This document shows, in pieces, positions 53,126-62,107 of a DNA stretch of 64,000 nucleotides. The stretch is from positions 3,013 through 67,012 of the forward strand of contig CAVQZA010000006.1 in NCBI GenBank assembly GCA_963718355.1, written 5' to 3'. The position numbers were made by a program, and so were the translations under genes. Origin of the DNA: CAVQZA01 sp963718355 (lineage in GTDB: Bacteria; Actinomycetota; Thermoleophilia; Gaiellales; Gaiellaceae). A model generated the notes under the pieces. It had not been told where the DNA came from. It worked only from the letters and a program-made list of their open reading frames with translations, and ran no database searches. Position 1 is the first letter of the stretch. Each line of letters starts with the position of its first letter.

Positions 53126-54756
53126 GGCAGCGGCACCTCGACGAACAGCGTCGTCCCGGCTCCGCTGCGCGATTCGACCCGGAGCCGGCCGCCCACGAGC
53201 CCCACGCGCTCCCGCATCCCGACGAGCCCGAGCCCGTCCTCGCGCGCTCCTTCGAGCACAAAGCCGATCCCGTCGTCCTCGATCACAACACTCACCGCCT
53301 TCCCTCGTTCTGAGAGCACGATGCTGACATGTGACGCACGAGCGTGCTTGACGATGTTCGTCAAGGCCTCCTGCACGATGCGGTACAGCGCCGTCTCGAC
53401 CTCCGTTTGCAGCCGTCCGGAGAGCCGGGCCTCGAGCTCGACGATGATCTGCGTCTGCTCGGCCCAGGTCTCGACGAGCCGTTCAAGAGCCGCGATGAGG
53501 CCGAAGTCGTCGAGCGCCTTCGGACGAAGCTCGACGGCGAGCTGGCGCACATCCTGCAGGGTGTGCACCACGAGCTCACGGAGTGCGCCGCCGGCGGCGC
53601 GCACCTGCTCGTCGGTCTTCGCATCCTCCATCGCCTTCAGGCCGAGCAGGATCGAGGTGAGCGCCTGGCCCGTCTCGTCATGCAGCTCCCGCGCGAGTCG
53701 CCGGCGCTCGAGCTCCTGCGCCGCCACGACGGCGCGCAGCGAGTCCCGCGCCACGCGGTCGGAGAGGTCGACCGCGACGGCGGCGCGCGAGGCGAAGCTC
53801 TCGGCGAGGCGCAGGTCGTCGTCGGTGAAGCGGGGATCAGCACCGAGCCGGTCGTGCACCTCGATCACCCCGATCGCGCGGTCGCGCGTGACGAGCGGCA
53901 CGTAGAGCCCGGTGCGCGCACCGAGAAGCTGCGCTGCGACCTGGTCGACGTCCGGGTCGTCGATCACCGAGTCGACCCGCTGCCCGCGACGAGTTCCGAG
54001 CACGACCGTGCTCTTCGACCGCGCGCCGACCGTGAGCGTGAGCAGCTCGTCGGCCCCGTCGCCGTCCGCGGCGGCGACCTGCAGCGTGCCGTCCCGATTG
54101 GGGAGGTTGACGGTCACGATCCGCGCGTTCAGGAGCGTCCGCAGATGCTGCGCGACGAGCTGGAGCTGACGCGAGAGCCCGACCTCGCTGACGAGCGCGT
54201 TGCCGATCTCGTTCAGCGACTCGAGCTGCGCGAGCCAGCGCGTCGCCGACTCGTAGAGGCGCGCGTTCTCGATCGCGACCGCGGCCTGCGCCGCGAGCAG
54301 CGCGGTGAGCTCCTCGTCCTCCGCTGTGAAATCGCCGCCGCCCTCCTTCTCCGTGAGGTACAGGTTCCCGTAGGACACGTCGCGCAGGAGGACCGGCATC
54401 CCGAGAAACGTCCTCATCTCGGGATGGTTCGGCGGAAAGCCGACCGAGCGCGGGTCGTCGTGCAGGTCGTGGAGGCGGAGCGGGCGCGCGTCGGTGATCA
54501 GGACGCCGAGAATCCCGCCGCCGCTCGGGGGCTCGCCGATCCGCTCGAACGTCTCGGCGTCGATCCCGGTGGTGATGAACCGCTCGAGCCCGAGGCCGGC
54601 GCGGTCGACCACCCCGAGGGCTGCGTAGCGCGCACCCGTCAGCTTCGCCGCGGCTTCGACGAGCTTCTGCAGCACGGCATCGAGGGAGAGCTCGGACGCG
54701 AGCGCGATGCCCGCCTCGACGAGCGCGCGGGTCCGTTCGTTCGTCAACTCGGACAT
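53122..54756 (-). CDS. Soluble NarL-type histidine kinase with two GAF domains
   Basis: 544 residues, no transmembrane helix. GAF domains occupy about 15-165 and 190-335. The HisKA_3 phospho-acceptor is in RRLARELHDETGQALTSIL (His about 358), and the HATPase_c domain has VIEDDGIGF and GLGLVGMRERV. GAF-GAF kinases of this kind (DevS/DosT-like) may bind heme or other small ligands, but the heme histidine cannot be fixed by eye. ATG 54756 is preferred since GATAAT lies 10 bases before it on the minus strand and ATG 54768 falls inside that box. Confidence 0.9.
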   Translation of the reverse strand: MSELTNERTRALVEAGIALASELSLDAVLQKLVEAAAKLTGARYAALGVVDRAGLGLERFITTGIDAETFERIGEPPSGGGILGVLITDARPLRLHDLHDDPRSVGFPPNHPEMRTFLGMPVLLRDVSYGNLYLTEKEGGGDFTAEDEELTALLAAQAAVAIENARLYESATRWLAQLESLNEIGNALVSEVGLSRQLQLVAQHLRTLLNARIVTVNLPNRDGTLQVAAADGDGADELLTLTVGARSKSTVVLGTRRGQRVDSVIDDPDVDQVAAQLLGARTGLYVPLVTRDRAIGVIEVHDRLGADPRFTDDDLRLAESFASRAAVAVDLSDRVARDSLRAVVAAQELERRRLARELHDETGQALTSILLGLKAMEDAKTDEQVRAAGGALRELVVHTLQDVRQLAVELRPKALDDFGLIAALERLVETWAEQTQIIVELEARLSGRLQTEVETALYRIVQEALTNIVKHARASHVSIVLSERGKAVSVVIEDDGIGFVLEGAREDGLGLVGMRERVGLVGGRLRVESRSGAGTTLFVEVPLP

Positions 54757-54843
54757 CGGCGCTCTCATTATCCGTGCTTTCCCGCACGACGAGCCGTAGT
54801 CCGACCCGAGGCGCCCCATGGCGCGCGGGCTCAGAGTCAGTGT

Positions 54844-55548
54844 GTGAACCGCAAGCGGATGATCGTCATCGCCGCGACGGTCGGAATCGCCGTAGCCGCC
54901 GCACTCGTCGGCGCGAGTCTCGTGAACGGCGAGCGATCGGCTGCCCCGGCCGCCTCGAAGACCGTCGCGATGGCACCGCAGACCGCTGCGCTCCTCCACG
55001 GGATCCCCCAGCACGGCGCGACGCTCGGCTCGCCCACGGCCCCGGTGACGCTCGTCGAGTACGCCGACCTGCAGTGTCCGTACTGCGGCGAGTTTGCCCG
55101 CACCACGCTTCCCATGCTGATCCGCGACTACGTCCGCACCGGCAAGGTGAAGCTCGTCTTCCACGGCCTCGAGTTCGTCGGCCCCGACTCCGACACCGCA
55201 CTGCGCGCGGTTTACGCGGCGGGACGGCAGAACCGGCTCTGGAGCTACGCGGACCTCATGTTCGAGAACCAGGGCACCGAGAACACCGGCTGGGTCACCG
55301 AAGACCTCATCACGTCCGTCGCGGCCGCTGTGCCCGGGCTCGACGGCGCGGAGTTCGAGTCCGCTCGCCGCACCTCCGCGGTGGCGGAGGCGATCGCGAC
55401 CTCCGGGCAGAGCGCGACGGCCTACGGCGTTACCCACACTCCCTGGTTCCAGGTCGGCAGGACCGGCGCCGCGCTGCAAACGCTCGCGACCCCCTCCCTC
55501 GACGCCGCGGTCTTCTCGACGGCGTTCGACCGGTTGCTGCGGCGGTGA
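54844..55548 (+). CDS. DsbA-like thiol oxidase, membrane-anchored
   Basis: 234 residues: an N-terminal anchor (about 5-28), then a DsbA thioredoxin fold with active site CPYC (78-81) and cis-proline in GVTHTPWFQVG. It inserts disulfides in secreted proteins. The next gene, overlapping by 4 bases, is VKOR, which re-oxidises it. Confidence 0.9.
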   Translation: MNRKRMIVIAATVGIAVAAALVGASLVNGERSAAPAASKTVAMAPQTAALLHGIPQHGATLGSPTAPVTLVEYADLQCPYCGEFARTTLPMLIRDYVRTGKVKLVFHGLEFVGPDSDTALRAVYAAGRQNRLWSYADLMFENQGTENTGWVTEDLITSVAAAVPGLDGAEFESARRTSAVAEAIATSGQSATAYGVTHTPWFQVGRTGAALQTLATPSLDAAVFSTAFDRLLRR

Positions 55549-55964
55549 CCGACGGCGGGCTGCGGACCGCCGTCGCCGCCCTCGCTCTCGTCGGCGCCGG
55601 GATCGCCGGGTACCTGACCTACACGCGCTACTCGGGCGCGCCGATCGTCTGCGCGACGGGCGGCTGCGAGACGGTCCAGCGGTCGTCGTACTCGACTGCC
55701 GCCGGAGTTCCCGTCGCGGTGCTCGGCCTGGTGGCGTATCTCGCGATCCTCTTCACGGCGTCGCGCAAGAGCGAGGCCTGGCGAATCGCCGGTGCGACAG
55801 CAGCCCTCGTCGGCGTGGCCTTCGGCGCCTGGCTGCTATTCGTGCAGATCGCCAGGATTCACGCGATCTGCCAGTGGTGCGTGGCGAGCGACGTCGCAGT
55901 CGCGCTGCTCGCCGTGCTGACGGTGCTCCGGGCTATCGAAAGAGATCCCGCTCCGCCGGCATGA
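55545..55964 (+). CDS. Vitamin K epoxide reductase family (VKOR) protein
   Basis: 139 residues, four or five transmembrane helices. Loop cysteines Cys36 and Cys41 (IVCATGGCETV) and active-site CQWC (109-112) make the full relay that passes electrons from DsbA to a quinone. In actinobacteria VKOR replaces DsbB. It overlaps the convergent cofE gene by 32 bases. Confidence 0.92.
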   Translation: MTDGGLRTAVAALALVGAGIAGYLTYTRYSGAPIVCATGGCETVQRSSYSTAAGVPVAVLGLVAYLAILFTASRKSEAWRIAGATAALVGVAFGAWLLFVQIARIHAICQWCVASDVAVALLAVLTVLRAIERDPAPPA

Positions 55965-56670
55965 CGAGCTCCTGCGCGGTGCCCTCGCCGCCGAGCGAGA
56001 GCCCGCGCACCACGGCTGCCGGGACGCCGTCGGTCTTGCCCATCACGAGCTCGGCAGCGCCGGCGATCTCGTCGGCGACCGCGATCGTGGTCGACTGCAG
56101 CTCGTAGCCGGCGCCGTCGAGCTGCCCGGTCAGGTCGAGCAGCGGCGTCAGACCGGCGACGCCGATCGCGATGTCGGTCGTGCCCATGCGCCAGGCGCGG
56201 CCGAACGAGTCGGAGACGATCACCCCCACGGTGGCGCCGGTCATCTCGCGCAGGCGCCCGCGGAGGTGCGCGGCCGACGCATCGGGGTCGAGCGGGAGCA
56301 GGACGAGCATCCCGGCCTCGGGCGCGTTCGATGCGTCCACTCCGGCCGAGCCGCACACGAAGCCGTGGCGCGTCTCTGCGATGACGAACCCGGCGCGGAC
56401 GCGGACGACGCGCGCCGACTCGCGCAGGATCGCCTCGATGTGCCGCGCGTCTCGGTCCTCGCCCTCGGCAATCTCGAGCGCCCGGGCGGACGGCTCGACG
56501 TCGTCGAGCACGACGACGCGGCCCTCCGACTTCGACACGGCCTTCTGGGCGACGACGAGGACGTCGCCGTCCACGAGCTCGACGGCGCCGGCGACGAGTG
56601 ACGCCAGGTCGTCGCCCTCCCGAATCTCGGGCAGCCCGAGCACCGGCAGGACGCGAACTTCCGCGCTCAC
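55933..56670 (-). CDS. cofE: Coenzyme F420-0:L-glutamate ligase
   Basis: 245 residues from GTG 56670, adding glutamates to F420-0 with GTP. Recognisable blocks are LPVLGLPEIREGDDLASLV, LVVAQKAVSKSEGR, GVIVSDSFGRAWRMGTTDIAIG and PLLDLTGQLDGAGYEL. In Mycobacterium the homologue FbiB has an extra C-terminal FMN reductase domain for dehydro-F420; this protein ends before it, so that step must be coded elsewhere. It is last in the nine-gene unit; its start overlaps npdG by 4 bases. Confidence 0.94.
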   Translation of the reverse strand: MSAEVRVLPVLGLPEIREGDDLASLVAGAVELVDGDVLVVAQKAVSKSEGRVVVLDDVEPSARALEIAEGEDRDARHIEAILRESARVVRVRAGFVIAETRHGFVCGSAGVDASNAPEAGMLVLLPLDPDASAAHLRGRLREMTGATVGVIVSDSFGRAWRMGTTDIAIGVAGLTPLLDLTGQLDGAGYELQSTTIAVADEIAGAAELVMGKTDGVPAAVVRGLSLGGEGTAQELVMPAERDLFR

Positions 56671-57287
56671 TTCAAGCCGCTCACGCGGAGCCCTACGTGG
56701 GCCTTGTAGCGCTTGTTCAGGTTCACGATCACGGCGGTCATCCCCTCGAGCGCGCGGGCGCTCGCCAGCGGTCCCGCGTCGACGGCGCGCCCGCGGACGA
56801 GGCGGCCTGCGAGCTCGAGCGCGAGCTCCTTCGCAGCCGCGTCGTCGCCACAGACGAATGCGTCCTCCTCCGGCGCCTCCTCGGCGCCGAGGTTCGTCGC
56901 GGCGAGCGAGTGGAGCCCCGCGACGACGGGTCCCTGGACGACGTCCTGGATCCGCTCGGCGAGCGACCTCGCGTCGATGGTCGGGCGTACTCCGGTCGGC
57001 GAGAAATTGAGCTCTGCGGCGACCGAGAAGAGCGGTGTCCGGCCGATCGCTTCGGCGTGCTCTTGCGCGGTCTCGAGCGCCGCGTCGGCCTTCACGGCGA
57101 GGAAGACCAGGTCGGCGCTGATCGCAGCCTCGGCGTTCGTCATCCCCTCGCACGCGAGCTCGGCGGCGGCGGTCTGGGCGCGCTCGGCGTCGCGCGAACC
57201 GATCACGACCTCGGCGCCCGCCTCGACGAGCCGCCGCGAGAGCGCAACGCCGAAGCTGCCCGTCCCGCCGAGCACCGCGACCCTCAT
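56667..57287 (-). CDS. npdG: F420-dependent NADP oxidoreductase (NpdG)
   Basis: 206 residues, transferring hydride between reduced F420 and NADP+. The Rossmann motif is VLGGTGSFGVALSRRL and the NADP phosphate site is IGSRDAERA. LHSLAATNL and the terminal NLNKRYKAHVGLRVSGL fit the NpdG/Fno family. Placing it between cofD and cofE links cofactor synthesis to its use. ATGA overlap with cofD. Confidence 0.93.
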   Translation of the reverse strand: MRVAVLGGTGSFGVALSRRLVEAGAEVVIGSRDAERAQTAAAELACEGMTNAEAAISADLVFLAVKADAALETAQEHAEAIGRTPLFSVAAELNFSPTGVRPTIDARSLAERIQDVVQGPVVAGLHSLAATNLGAEEAPEEDAFVCGDDAAAKELALELAGRLVRGRAVDAGPLASARALEGMTAVIVNLNKRYKAHVGLRVSGLK

Positions 57288-58186
57288 CGGAGCGCGGCCT
57301 CGGCGAGGCGCCTGCGCGCCGACGCATCGGTCATCAGCGTCTTCGTGACGACCGTTTCGACGTCGAGCTCGGCGGGCGCATCGGCCTCGTCGATCACGAG
57401 CACGTCGATCAGGCCCTCGTAGCAGGAGGCGACGTGGGCAGGCGTCGTGCCACCTGCGAGGCGCGCGAGCATGCGGTCGGCCGGGCCTTTCACCGCCGCG
57501 CCGCCGATCAGCGGGCTCACCGCGACGCACGGCACGCGACGGCGCTCGAGCGCTGCGCGGATCCCGGCGACGGCCAGGATCGGCTCGATCGAGACGTACG
57601 GGTTGGACGGGGCGAAGAGGATCAGGTCGGCGGCGTCGAGGGCCTCCTCGACTCCGGGCGCGGGGTGCGCGGCGGCGGCCCCCTCGAAGCGCAGGCCGTC
57701 GACGTCGTCGCGATGGCCGCGCGCGACGAACCACTCCTGGAACGGGAAGGTGCCGGCCGGCGTCTCGAGCCAGGTCCGAAGCGAGTCGTCGGTCGCGGGC
57801 AGCAGGCGCACCTCGATTCCCGCCGCGGTCGCGAGCCGAGCCGTGATCGCCGAGAGCGGCTCCCCTGCCGCGAGCGCCTGTGTCCGCACGAGATGCAGGC
57901 CGATGTCGCGGTCGCCGAGCATGAACCAGCCCTCGCCGCCGAACCGTCGCGCCTCCTCGAGCGCGCTCCAGGTCTCCGCTGCGCGGCCCCAGCCGCGTTC
58001 CTCGTCGTTGAGGCCGGCGAGCGCGTAGAGGATCGAGTCGAGGTCGGGCGAGACGTGGAGGCCGAGCACCTCGAGGTCGTCGCCGACGTTGCCGATCACC
58101 GTGATGTCCTGCGGTTCCAGCGTCTCCGCGAGCGCGCGGACGAAGCGCGCTCCGCCGACGCCGCCGGAGAGGACAACGACCTTCAT
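57284..58186 (-). CDS. cofD: 2-phospho-L-lactate (or PEP) transferase
   Basis: 300 residues; joins the activated C3 acid to Fo (FbiA in mycobacteria). The start VVVLSGGVGGARFVRAL, VIGNVGDDLEVLGLHVSPDLDS, and LFAPSNPYVSIEPIL with VSPLIGGAAVKGPAD are the family signature. Overlaps cofC and npdG. Confidence 0.95.
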   Translation of the reverse strand: MKVVVLSGGVGGARFVRALAETLEPQDITVIGNVGDDLEVLGLHVSPDLDSILYALAGLNDEERGWGRAAETWSALEEARRFGGEGWFMLGDRDIGLHLVRTQALAAGEPLSAITARLATAAGIEVRLLPATDDSLRTWLETPAGTFPFQEWFVARGHRDDVDGLRFEGAAAAHPAPGVEEALDAADLILFAPSNPYVSIEPILAVAGIRAALERRRVPCVAVSPLIGGAAVKGPADRMLARLAGGTTPAHVASCYEGLIDVLVIDEADAPAELDVETVVTKTLMTDASARRRLAEAALR

Positions 58187-58782
58187 CGAACCGACACCGC
58201 GAGGGCCAGGCGAGTCCGGACGCCCGCACGGTCGCCGAGGCGCTCGAGGTCCTCGAGCGTGTCCACGTCGCCGACGAGCCCGGGGAGCGGCGCGGCCGCC
58301 GAGCCCCGGCCGAGCTCTGCCGCGTGAGCCACGAAGCGAGCAGCGCTGCCGGCGCCGTAGAGCGGTGCGAAGAGCTCGGGCGAGGCGAGTGCGAGCGCGT
58401 TCGTCGTCCCGTCCGCCGCCGGCGCATACGCGAGACCGCGCGGCGGCACGACGGCGAGCAGCGCGAGAAGATCGGCGGGCCGGACGAGCGGCAGGTCGGC
58501 GTTCACCACGAGGACAGGGCCTTCCGGGACGAGAGCGAGCGCGGCCGCGACCGCCGGGCCCTGGCCGCCGCCCGGGTCGGCGACGACCGACACGCCGAGC
58601 TCGGCCGCAAGCTCGGCAGCGGCGCCGTCGTTCGAGACGAGGGCGGTCGCACCGACGAGAACGCAGGTCTCGAGCACATCGACCAGCATCGCGAGCGCGA
58701 GCTCCGCACGGGCGGGCTCCGGCAGCGGCGCGAGGCGGTGCTTCCCACCCGCGCCCCGGAACGGCACGACGATCGAGACCAT
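58183..58782 (-). CDS. cofC: Phospholactate / phosphoenolpyruvate guanylyltransferase
   Basis: 199 residues from ATG 58782. The nucleotidyltransferase start VPFRGAGGKHRLAPL and the NADLPLVRPADL metal site identify CofC (FbiD). In actinobacteria the substrate is PEP rather than 2-phospholactate, giving dehydro-F420; the sequence alone does not decide. It lies 29 bases after the small conserved gene. Confidence 0.93.
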   Translation of the reverse strand: MVSIVVPFRGAGGKHRLAPLPEPARAELALAMLVDVLETCVLVGATALVSNDGAAAELAAELGVSVVADPGGGQGPAVAAALALVPEGPVLVVNADLPLVRPADLLALLAVVPPRGLAYAPAADGTTNALALASPELFAPLYGAGSAARFVAHAAELGRGSAAAPLPGLVGDVDTLEDLERLGDRAGVRTRLALAVSVR

Positions 58783-58811
58783 CGCCGAGAGACTAACCGC
58801 CGCGCTGTGTC

Positions 58812-59087
58812 CTACAGCTCGCCGCGACCCTCGTCGACCCAGGTCTGGAGCTCGTAGAAGTGCGTGTCCTTGAGCGCCTCGACGAGCCGCGGGTCGGTGT
58901 GAGCGGCGTGGAAGACGTTGTGGTCCAGGTCGGCGCAGAGCTCGACGGTCTCGAGGTCGAGCCCCGGCAGCTTCATCAGCACTTCCCCGGGGAGATACGC
59001 CTCGGTCGCGGAGTAGTGCTTGAACTGGAGGTTCGGCGCCAGCTCCATCAGATCGGGCCAGTCCGGACACGTGCGAATCGTCGTCAT
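58812..59087 (-). CDS. Small conserved protein of unknown function
   Basis: 91 residues with good protein character (CPDWPDLMELAPNLQFKHYS, then DLDHNVFHAAHTDPRLVEAL). No known domain. It overlaps the ABC ATPase stop by 4 bases and precedes cofC, so it is in the middle of the unit. The two Cys residues are single; no metal site is evident. Confidence 0.75.
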   Translation of the reverse strand: MTTIRTCPDWPDLMELAPNLQFKHYSATEAYLPGEVLMKLPGLDLETVELCADLDHNVFHAAHTDPRLVEALKDTHFYELQTWVDEGRGEL

Positions 59088-60286
59088 CGGTCTCCGTTTC
59101 TCGTTTCATCCTGCGTCCAGCGGCCGTCGAGGCGCACAAGCCCGCGCCCCTCCCCCGCCGGATAGACGACGAACGCGAGCGCGTCGTCGAGCTGGTGGTA
59201 CAGGTGCTCGCCCGACTCGTCGGCGAGCCCCAGCCGCAAGTGGAACCGCCCGTCGGCGAGGGGCAACTCGTCCACGTCGAAGCGTAGCGCGCAGCCACCG
59301 TCCCAGCCGAGGGCTGCCGTGTCCTGCACACCGCCCGCAAGAAGCAATCCGGCCTCGTCGCGCACCTCGAACGAGAGCCGCGGCGCCGCGAGCTCCGGCT
59401 CCGCCTCGATCCGCACCCGCATCGAGAGCGGCTCGCCTGCGAGGAACTGCTCGCGCGGCTCGCCGCCCGGGCCGACGAGCGAGACCGAGACGACGCGGGC
59501 CTCGCGGCTGCCCCACTCGCGCAGGCCGGCGCCGCGCTCCACCGGATCGCGCTCGTCGGCGAGCAGCCGGTGGTAGGCGACGATCGCCTCGTGCGTCGGC
59601 CCGTCGAACTCGACCCGGCCGCCCTTGAGCAGGACCGCGCGATCACAGAGGCGCTCGACCGACGAGGCGTCGTGCGAGACGAAGACGATCGTGCCGCCGC
59701 GCTGCTTGAACTCGAAGATCTTGCCGAAGCACTTGCGCTGGAACTCCTCGTCGCCGACGGCGAAGACCTCGTCCAGCAGGAGCACGTCGGCCTCGATGTG
59801 CGCGGCGACTGCGAAGCCGAGCCGCATCGCCATCCCCGAGGAGTAGGTGCGGACGGGAAGGTCGATGAAGCGCTCGAGGCCGGCGAACGCGACGATCTCG
59901 TCCATCAGCTCGCGGATCCGGGAGCGCTTGAGGCCGTGGATCGAGCCGTTGAGATAGACGTTCTCGCGGCCGGTGAAGTCGGGCTGGAAGCCGGCGCCGA
60001 GCTCGAGCAGCGAGCCGACGCGGCCGCCGACCGCGACGCGGCCGCCGGTGGGCTTGATGATCCCGGCGAGCAGCCGCAGCAGCGTCGTCTTGCCGGAGCC
60101 GTTGCGGCCGACGAGGCCCAGCGCGCTGCCCGGCTCCGCCGCGAAAGACACGTCCTCGAGCGCCCAGACGTCGCGTGTCTCGTCGCGTCCGCCGGAGACG
60201 ACGAGCTCCTTCAGCGTCCGCTGCGCGCGCTGGTGGACGCGGAAGCGCCGCGATACGGCGTCGACCTCGATCGCGCCGGGTCTCAT
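59084..60286 (-). CDS. Polysaccharide-export ABC ATPase (Wzt-like)
   Basis: 400 residues from ATG 60286. The ATPase domain (about 1-245) has Walker A GRNGSGKTTLLRL, signature YSSGMAMRLGFA, Walker B LLLDEVFAVGDEEF and the H-loop VSHD. A C-terminal beta-sandwich (about 270-395) is the Wzt_C type that binds the non-reducing end of the glycan. It should pair with a Wzm-like permease, and one is cut by the right edge at 63808-64000 on the same strand. Confidence 0.92.
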   Translation of the reverse strand: MRPGAIEVDAVSRRFRVHQRAQRTLKELVVSGGRDETRDVWALEDVSFAAEPGSALGLVGRNGSGKTTLLRLLAGIIKPTGGRVAVGGRVGSLLELGAGFQPDFTGRENVYLNGSIHGLKRSRIRELMDEIVAFAGLERFIDLPVRTYSSGMAMRLGFAVAAHIEADVLLLDEVFAVGDEEFQRKCFGKIFEFKQRGGTIVFVSHDASSVERLCDRAVLLKGGRVEFDGPTHEAIVAYHRLLADERDPVERGAGLREWGSREARVVSVSLVGPGGEPREQFLAGEPLSMRVRIEAEPELAAPRLSFEVRDEAGLLLAGGVQDTAALGWDGGCALRFDVDELPLADGRFHLRLGLADESGEHLYHQLDDALAFVVYPAGEGRGLVRLDGRWTQDETRNGDR

Positions 60287-61182
60287 GCGGCCGACGGTAC
60301 CGCAAGCGTCCGCCGGACGATCGCGGCGAGCGCCGCGATGAAGGCGGGATCGGCGTTGGGCATCTCGATGCGCTGGAGTGTCATCCCGAGCTCCGCGGCG
60401 CGCTCGACGGCTTCGGTATCGAGATCCCATTTGATCTCGAGATGGTCGGCGACGAAGCCGACGGGACAGACGACGACGTCGCGGACGCCCTGGCCGTAGA
60501 GGTCGGTGAGGTGTTCGAGGATGTCCGGCCCGAGCCACGGCTCGCCGGTCGCCGACTCGCTCTGGAAGGAGAAGCTCCAGTCCTCGACCCCGGCGGCGGC
60601 GGCGACGAGCTCGGCGGTGCGGAGCAGCTCCTCCTCGTACGGATCGCCCTCGGCCAGGATCCGCGCAGGAAGGCTGTGCGCGGTGAACACGACGTGCCGG
60701 TCCTCGTGACCCTGTGTTACCATGGTAACACGCTGTGATAGGAGCGCTATGAAGCCCTGCTCCTCGCCCCAGCTCCGGACGAAGCGCAGCTCGGCGCGCT
60801 CTGCGAGCGCGGCCTCGAGTTGCTCTCGGTACTTCGCGATCGACAGCGACGAGTAGTGCGGGGCGAGCACGAGCCCGACGACCGTCGTCGCGCCCGCCGC
60901 GAGTGCCTGCTCGGCGGCCTCGGCGATCCGCGGCTGCCAGTGCCGCATTCCGGTGAAGACGGGCAGCTGAAGCTCGCGCTCGAGCGCCGCGCGCGTCTCC
61001 TCGGTGATCGCGTTCAGCGGCGAGCCGTCTTCGATCCCGAGTGCTCGGTACCGGGCGATGAGGTCGTCCATCAGCTCCGGCCGGATCGGCCGGCCGCCGC
61101 GGATGTCCGCGTAGTACGCAGGGACGTCCTCGAGGCGCTCGGGCGACCCGTAGGCCATCAGGACGACGGCTTGCTCACTCAT
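60283..61182 (-). CDS. hemH: Ferrochelatase / coproporphyrin ferrochelatase with palindrome-encoded segment
   Basis: 299 residues from ATG 61182; inserts Fe(II) into a porphyrin. Signature blocks are VVLMAYGSPERLEDVPAYYADIRGG, VVGLVLAPHYS, VFTAHSLPARI and FVADHLEIKWDLD. In actinobacteria the substrate is coproporphyrin III (CpfC), so that is likely. Residues about 150-156 (QRVTMVTQ region) between FIALLS and HEDRHVV are coded by the GTGTTACCATGGTAACAC palindrome. Overlaps of 4 bases on both sides. Confidence 0.93.
   Translation of the reverse strand: MSEQAVVLMAYGSPERLEDVPAYYADIRGGRPIRPELMDDLIARYRALGIEDGSPLNAITEETRAALERELQLPVFTGMRHWQPRIAEAAEQALAAGATTVVGLVLAPHYSSLSIAKYREQLEAALAERAELRFVRSWGEEQGFIALLSQRVTMVTQGHEDRHVVFTAHSLPARILAEGDPYEEELLRTAELVAAAAGVEDWSFSFQSESATGEPWLGPDILEHLTDLYGQGVRDVVVCPVGFVADHLEIKWDLDTEAVERAAELGMTLQRIEMPNADPAFIAALAAIVRRTLAVPSAA
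60714..60731. repeat. Palindromic element copy 2, inside hemH
   Basis: GTGTTACCATGGTAACAC, identical to 38970-38987 in argH, read as R-V-T-M-V-T-Q in the hemH frame. Both copies are in the reading frame lacking the internal TAA. No further homology is seen beyond GC on the right of each copy. Confidence 0.75.
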
Positions 61183-62060
61183 CCGAGAGACGCTAGCCGA
61201 CGCGCCTCGTCTGAGAGCCGGTCGAGCAGCGCGAGCGCCGCCGCCGCCGCCGCCGCTCCGCCTTCGAGCGGCCCCTGCGCGGCGACCCTGGGCCGCACCC
61301 AGACGTACTTCAGCGCCGCACCGATGCAGAAGCCGAGCCGCGCCTGGCGCTCCTCGCCCGGCCAGCCCGCGTCGCGCAGGCCTGCGAGATACTCGGTCCA
61401 GACGAGGTCGTGCAGCTCCTCGATCCGCTCGGGCGCGACGAAGCCGTCGAAGACCGAGTCCGGGACGAGATTGCCCGCATCCTCGCCGACCGCGCCGAGC
61501 CCGACGAAGGCCCAGTCGATCGCGACCGTCGCACCGTCGTCGTCGAAGAGATTGCGCGGCCAGAAGTCGAGGTGGCACAGCGTCCGCGGCACGCCATCGA
61601 GCGCGCCGAGGAGCGCCTCGCGCTCGGCCCAGAGCGGCTCCGCCGCGCACTCCCCGGCCCGCCGCTCGAAGTAGGCGCGGAGCCAGTCTCGCGAAAGCCA
61701 CGGCTCGTCCGGCGCCGACCTGAACGAGCCCTGCCAGAGGCCGAGCTCGCGCGCCGCGGGGCCGAAGCGCTCAACCGGCCACTCGGTCGCCGGCAGCCCG
61801 CGAAGGTCTTCGAGGACGAGCGCGATAGAGCCGTCCTCGCGCTCGACGACGGCCTCGCAGCGCGCAGCTCTCAGGCCGTCGCGCGGCAGCAGGCCCGACT
61901 CGTAGGCGTCGGCCTCGCGGCGCCACCACATCGGATCCTCGAGGCGCAGCCCGGCGGGCCAGTAGGGATGCGCAGGCCGGTCGGCGCGCAGCAGCTTCAC
62001 GATCCGGCCGTCCGCGCGCCAGATCCCGCCCGTCGCCGAGGCGACCAGGCGCTCCGTCAC
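61179..62060 (-). CDS. Aminoglycoside-phosphotransferase-fold kinase
   Basis: 293 residues, GTG start. The APH/choline kinase catalytic loop is LCHLDFWPRNLF (His-x-Asp-x4-Asn) and the metal Asp is in TVAIDWAFVG. Substrate unknown. It lies between hemE and hemH and overlaps hemH by 4 bases. A housekeeping role in heme metabolism is not known for this fold, so linkage may be only positional. Confidence 0.8.
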   Translation of the reverse strand: MTERLVASATGGIWRADGRIVKLLRADRPAHPYWPAGLRLEDPMWWRREADAYESGLLPRDGLRAARCEAVVEREDGSIALVLEDLRGLPATEWPVERFGPAARELGLWQGSFRSAPDEPWLSRDWLRAYFERRAGECAAEPLWAEREALLGALDGVPRTLCHLDFWPRNLFDDDGATVAIDWAFVGLGAVGEDAGNLVPDSVFDGFVAPERIEELHDLVWTEYLAGLRDAGWPGEERQARLGFCIGAALKYVWVRPRVAAQGPLEGGAAAAAAALALLDRLSDEARRLASLG

Positions 62061-62107
62061 GAGCTCCCAGCTCGTCGCGCCCGGAAGAACGTCTCGCGGC
62101 GGCTCGC

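Noticed and set aside
54756..54768. ATG 54768 as kinase start
   Set aside because: It falls within the GATAAT box that precedes ATG 54756; kept only as an alternative.
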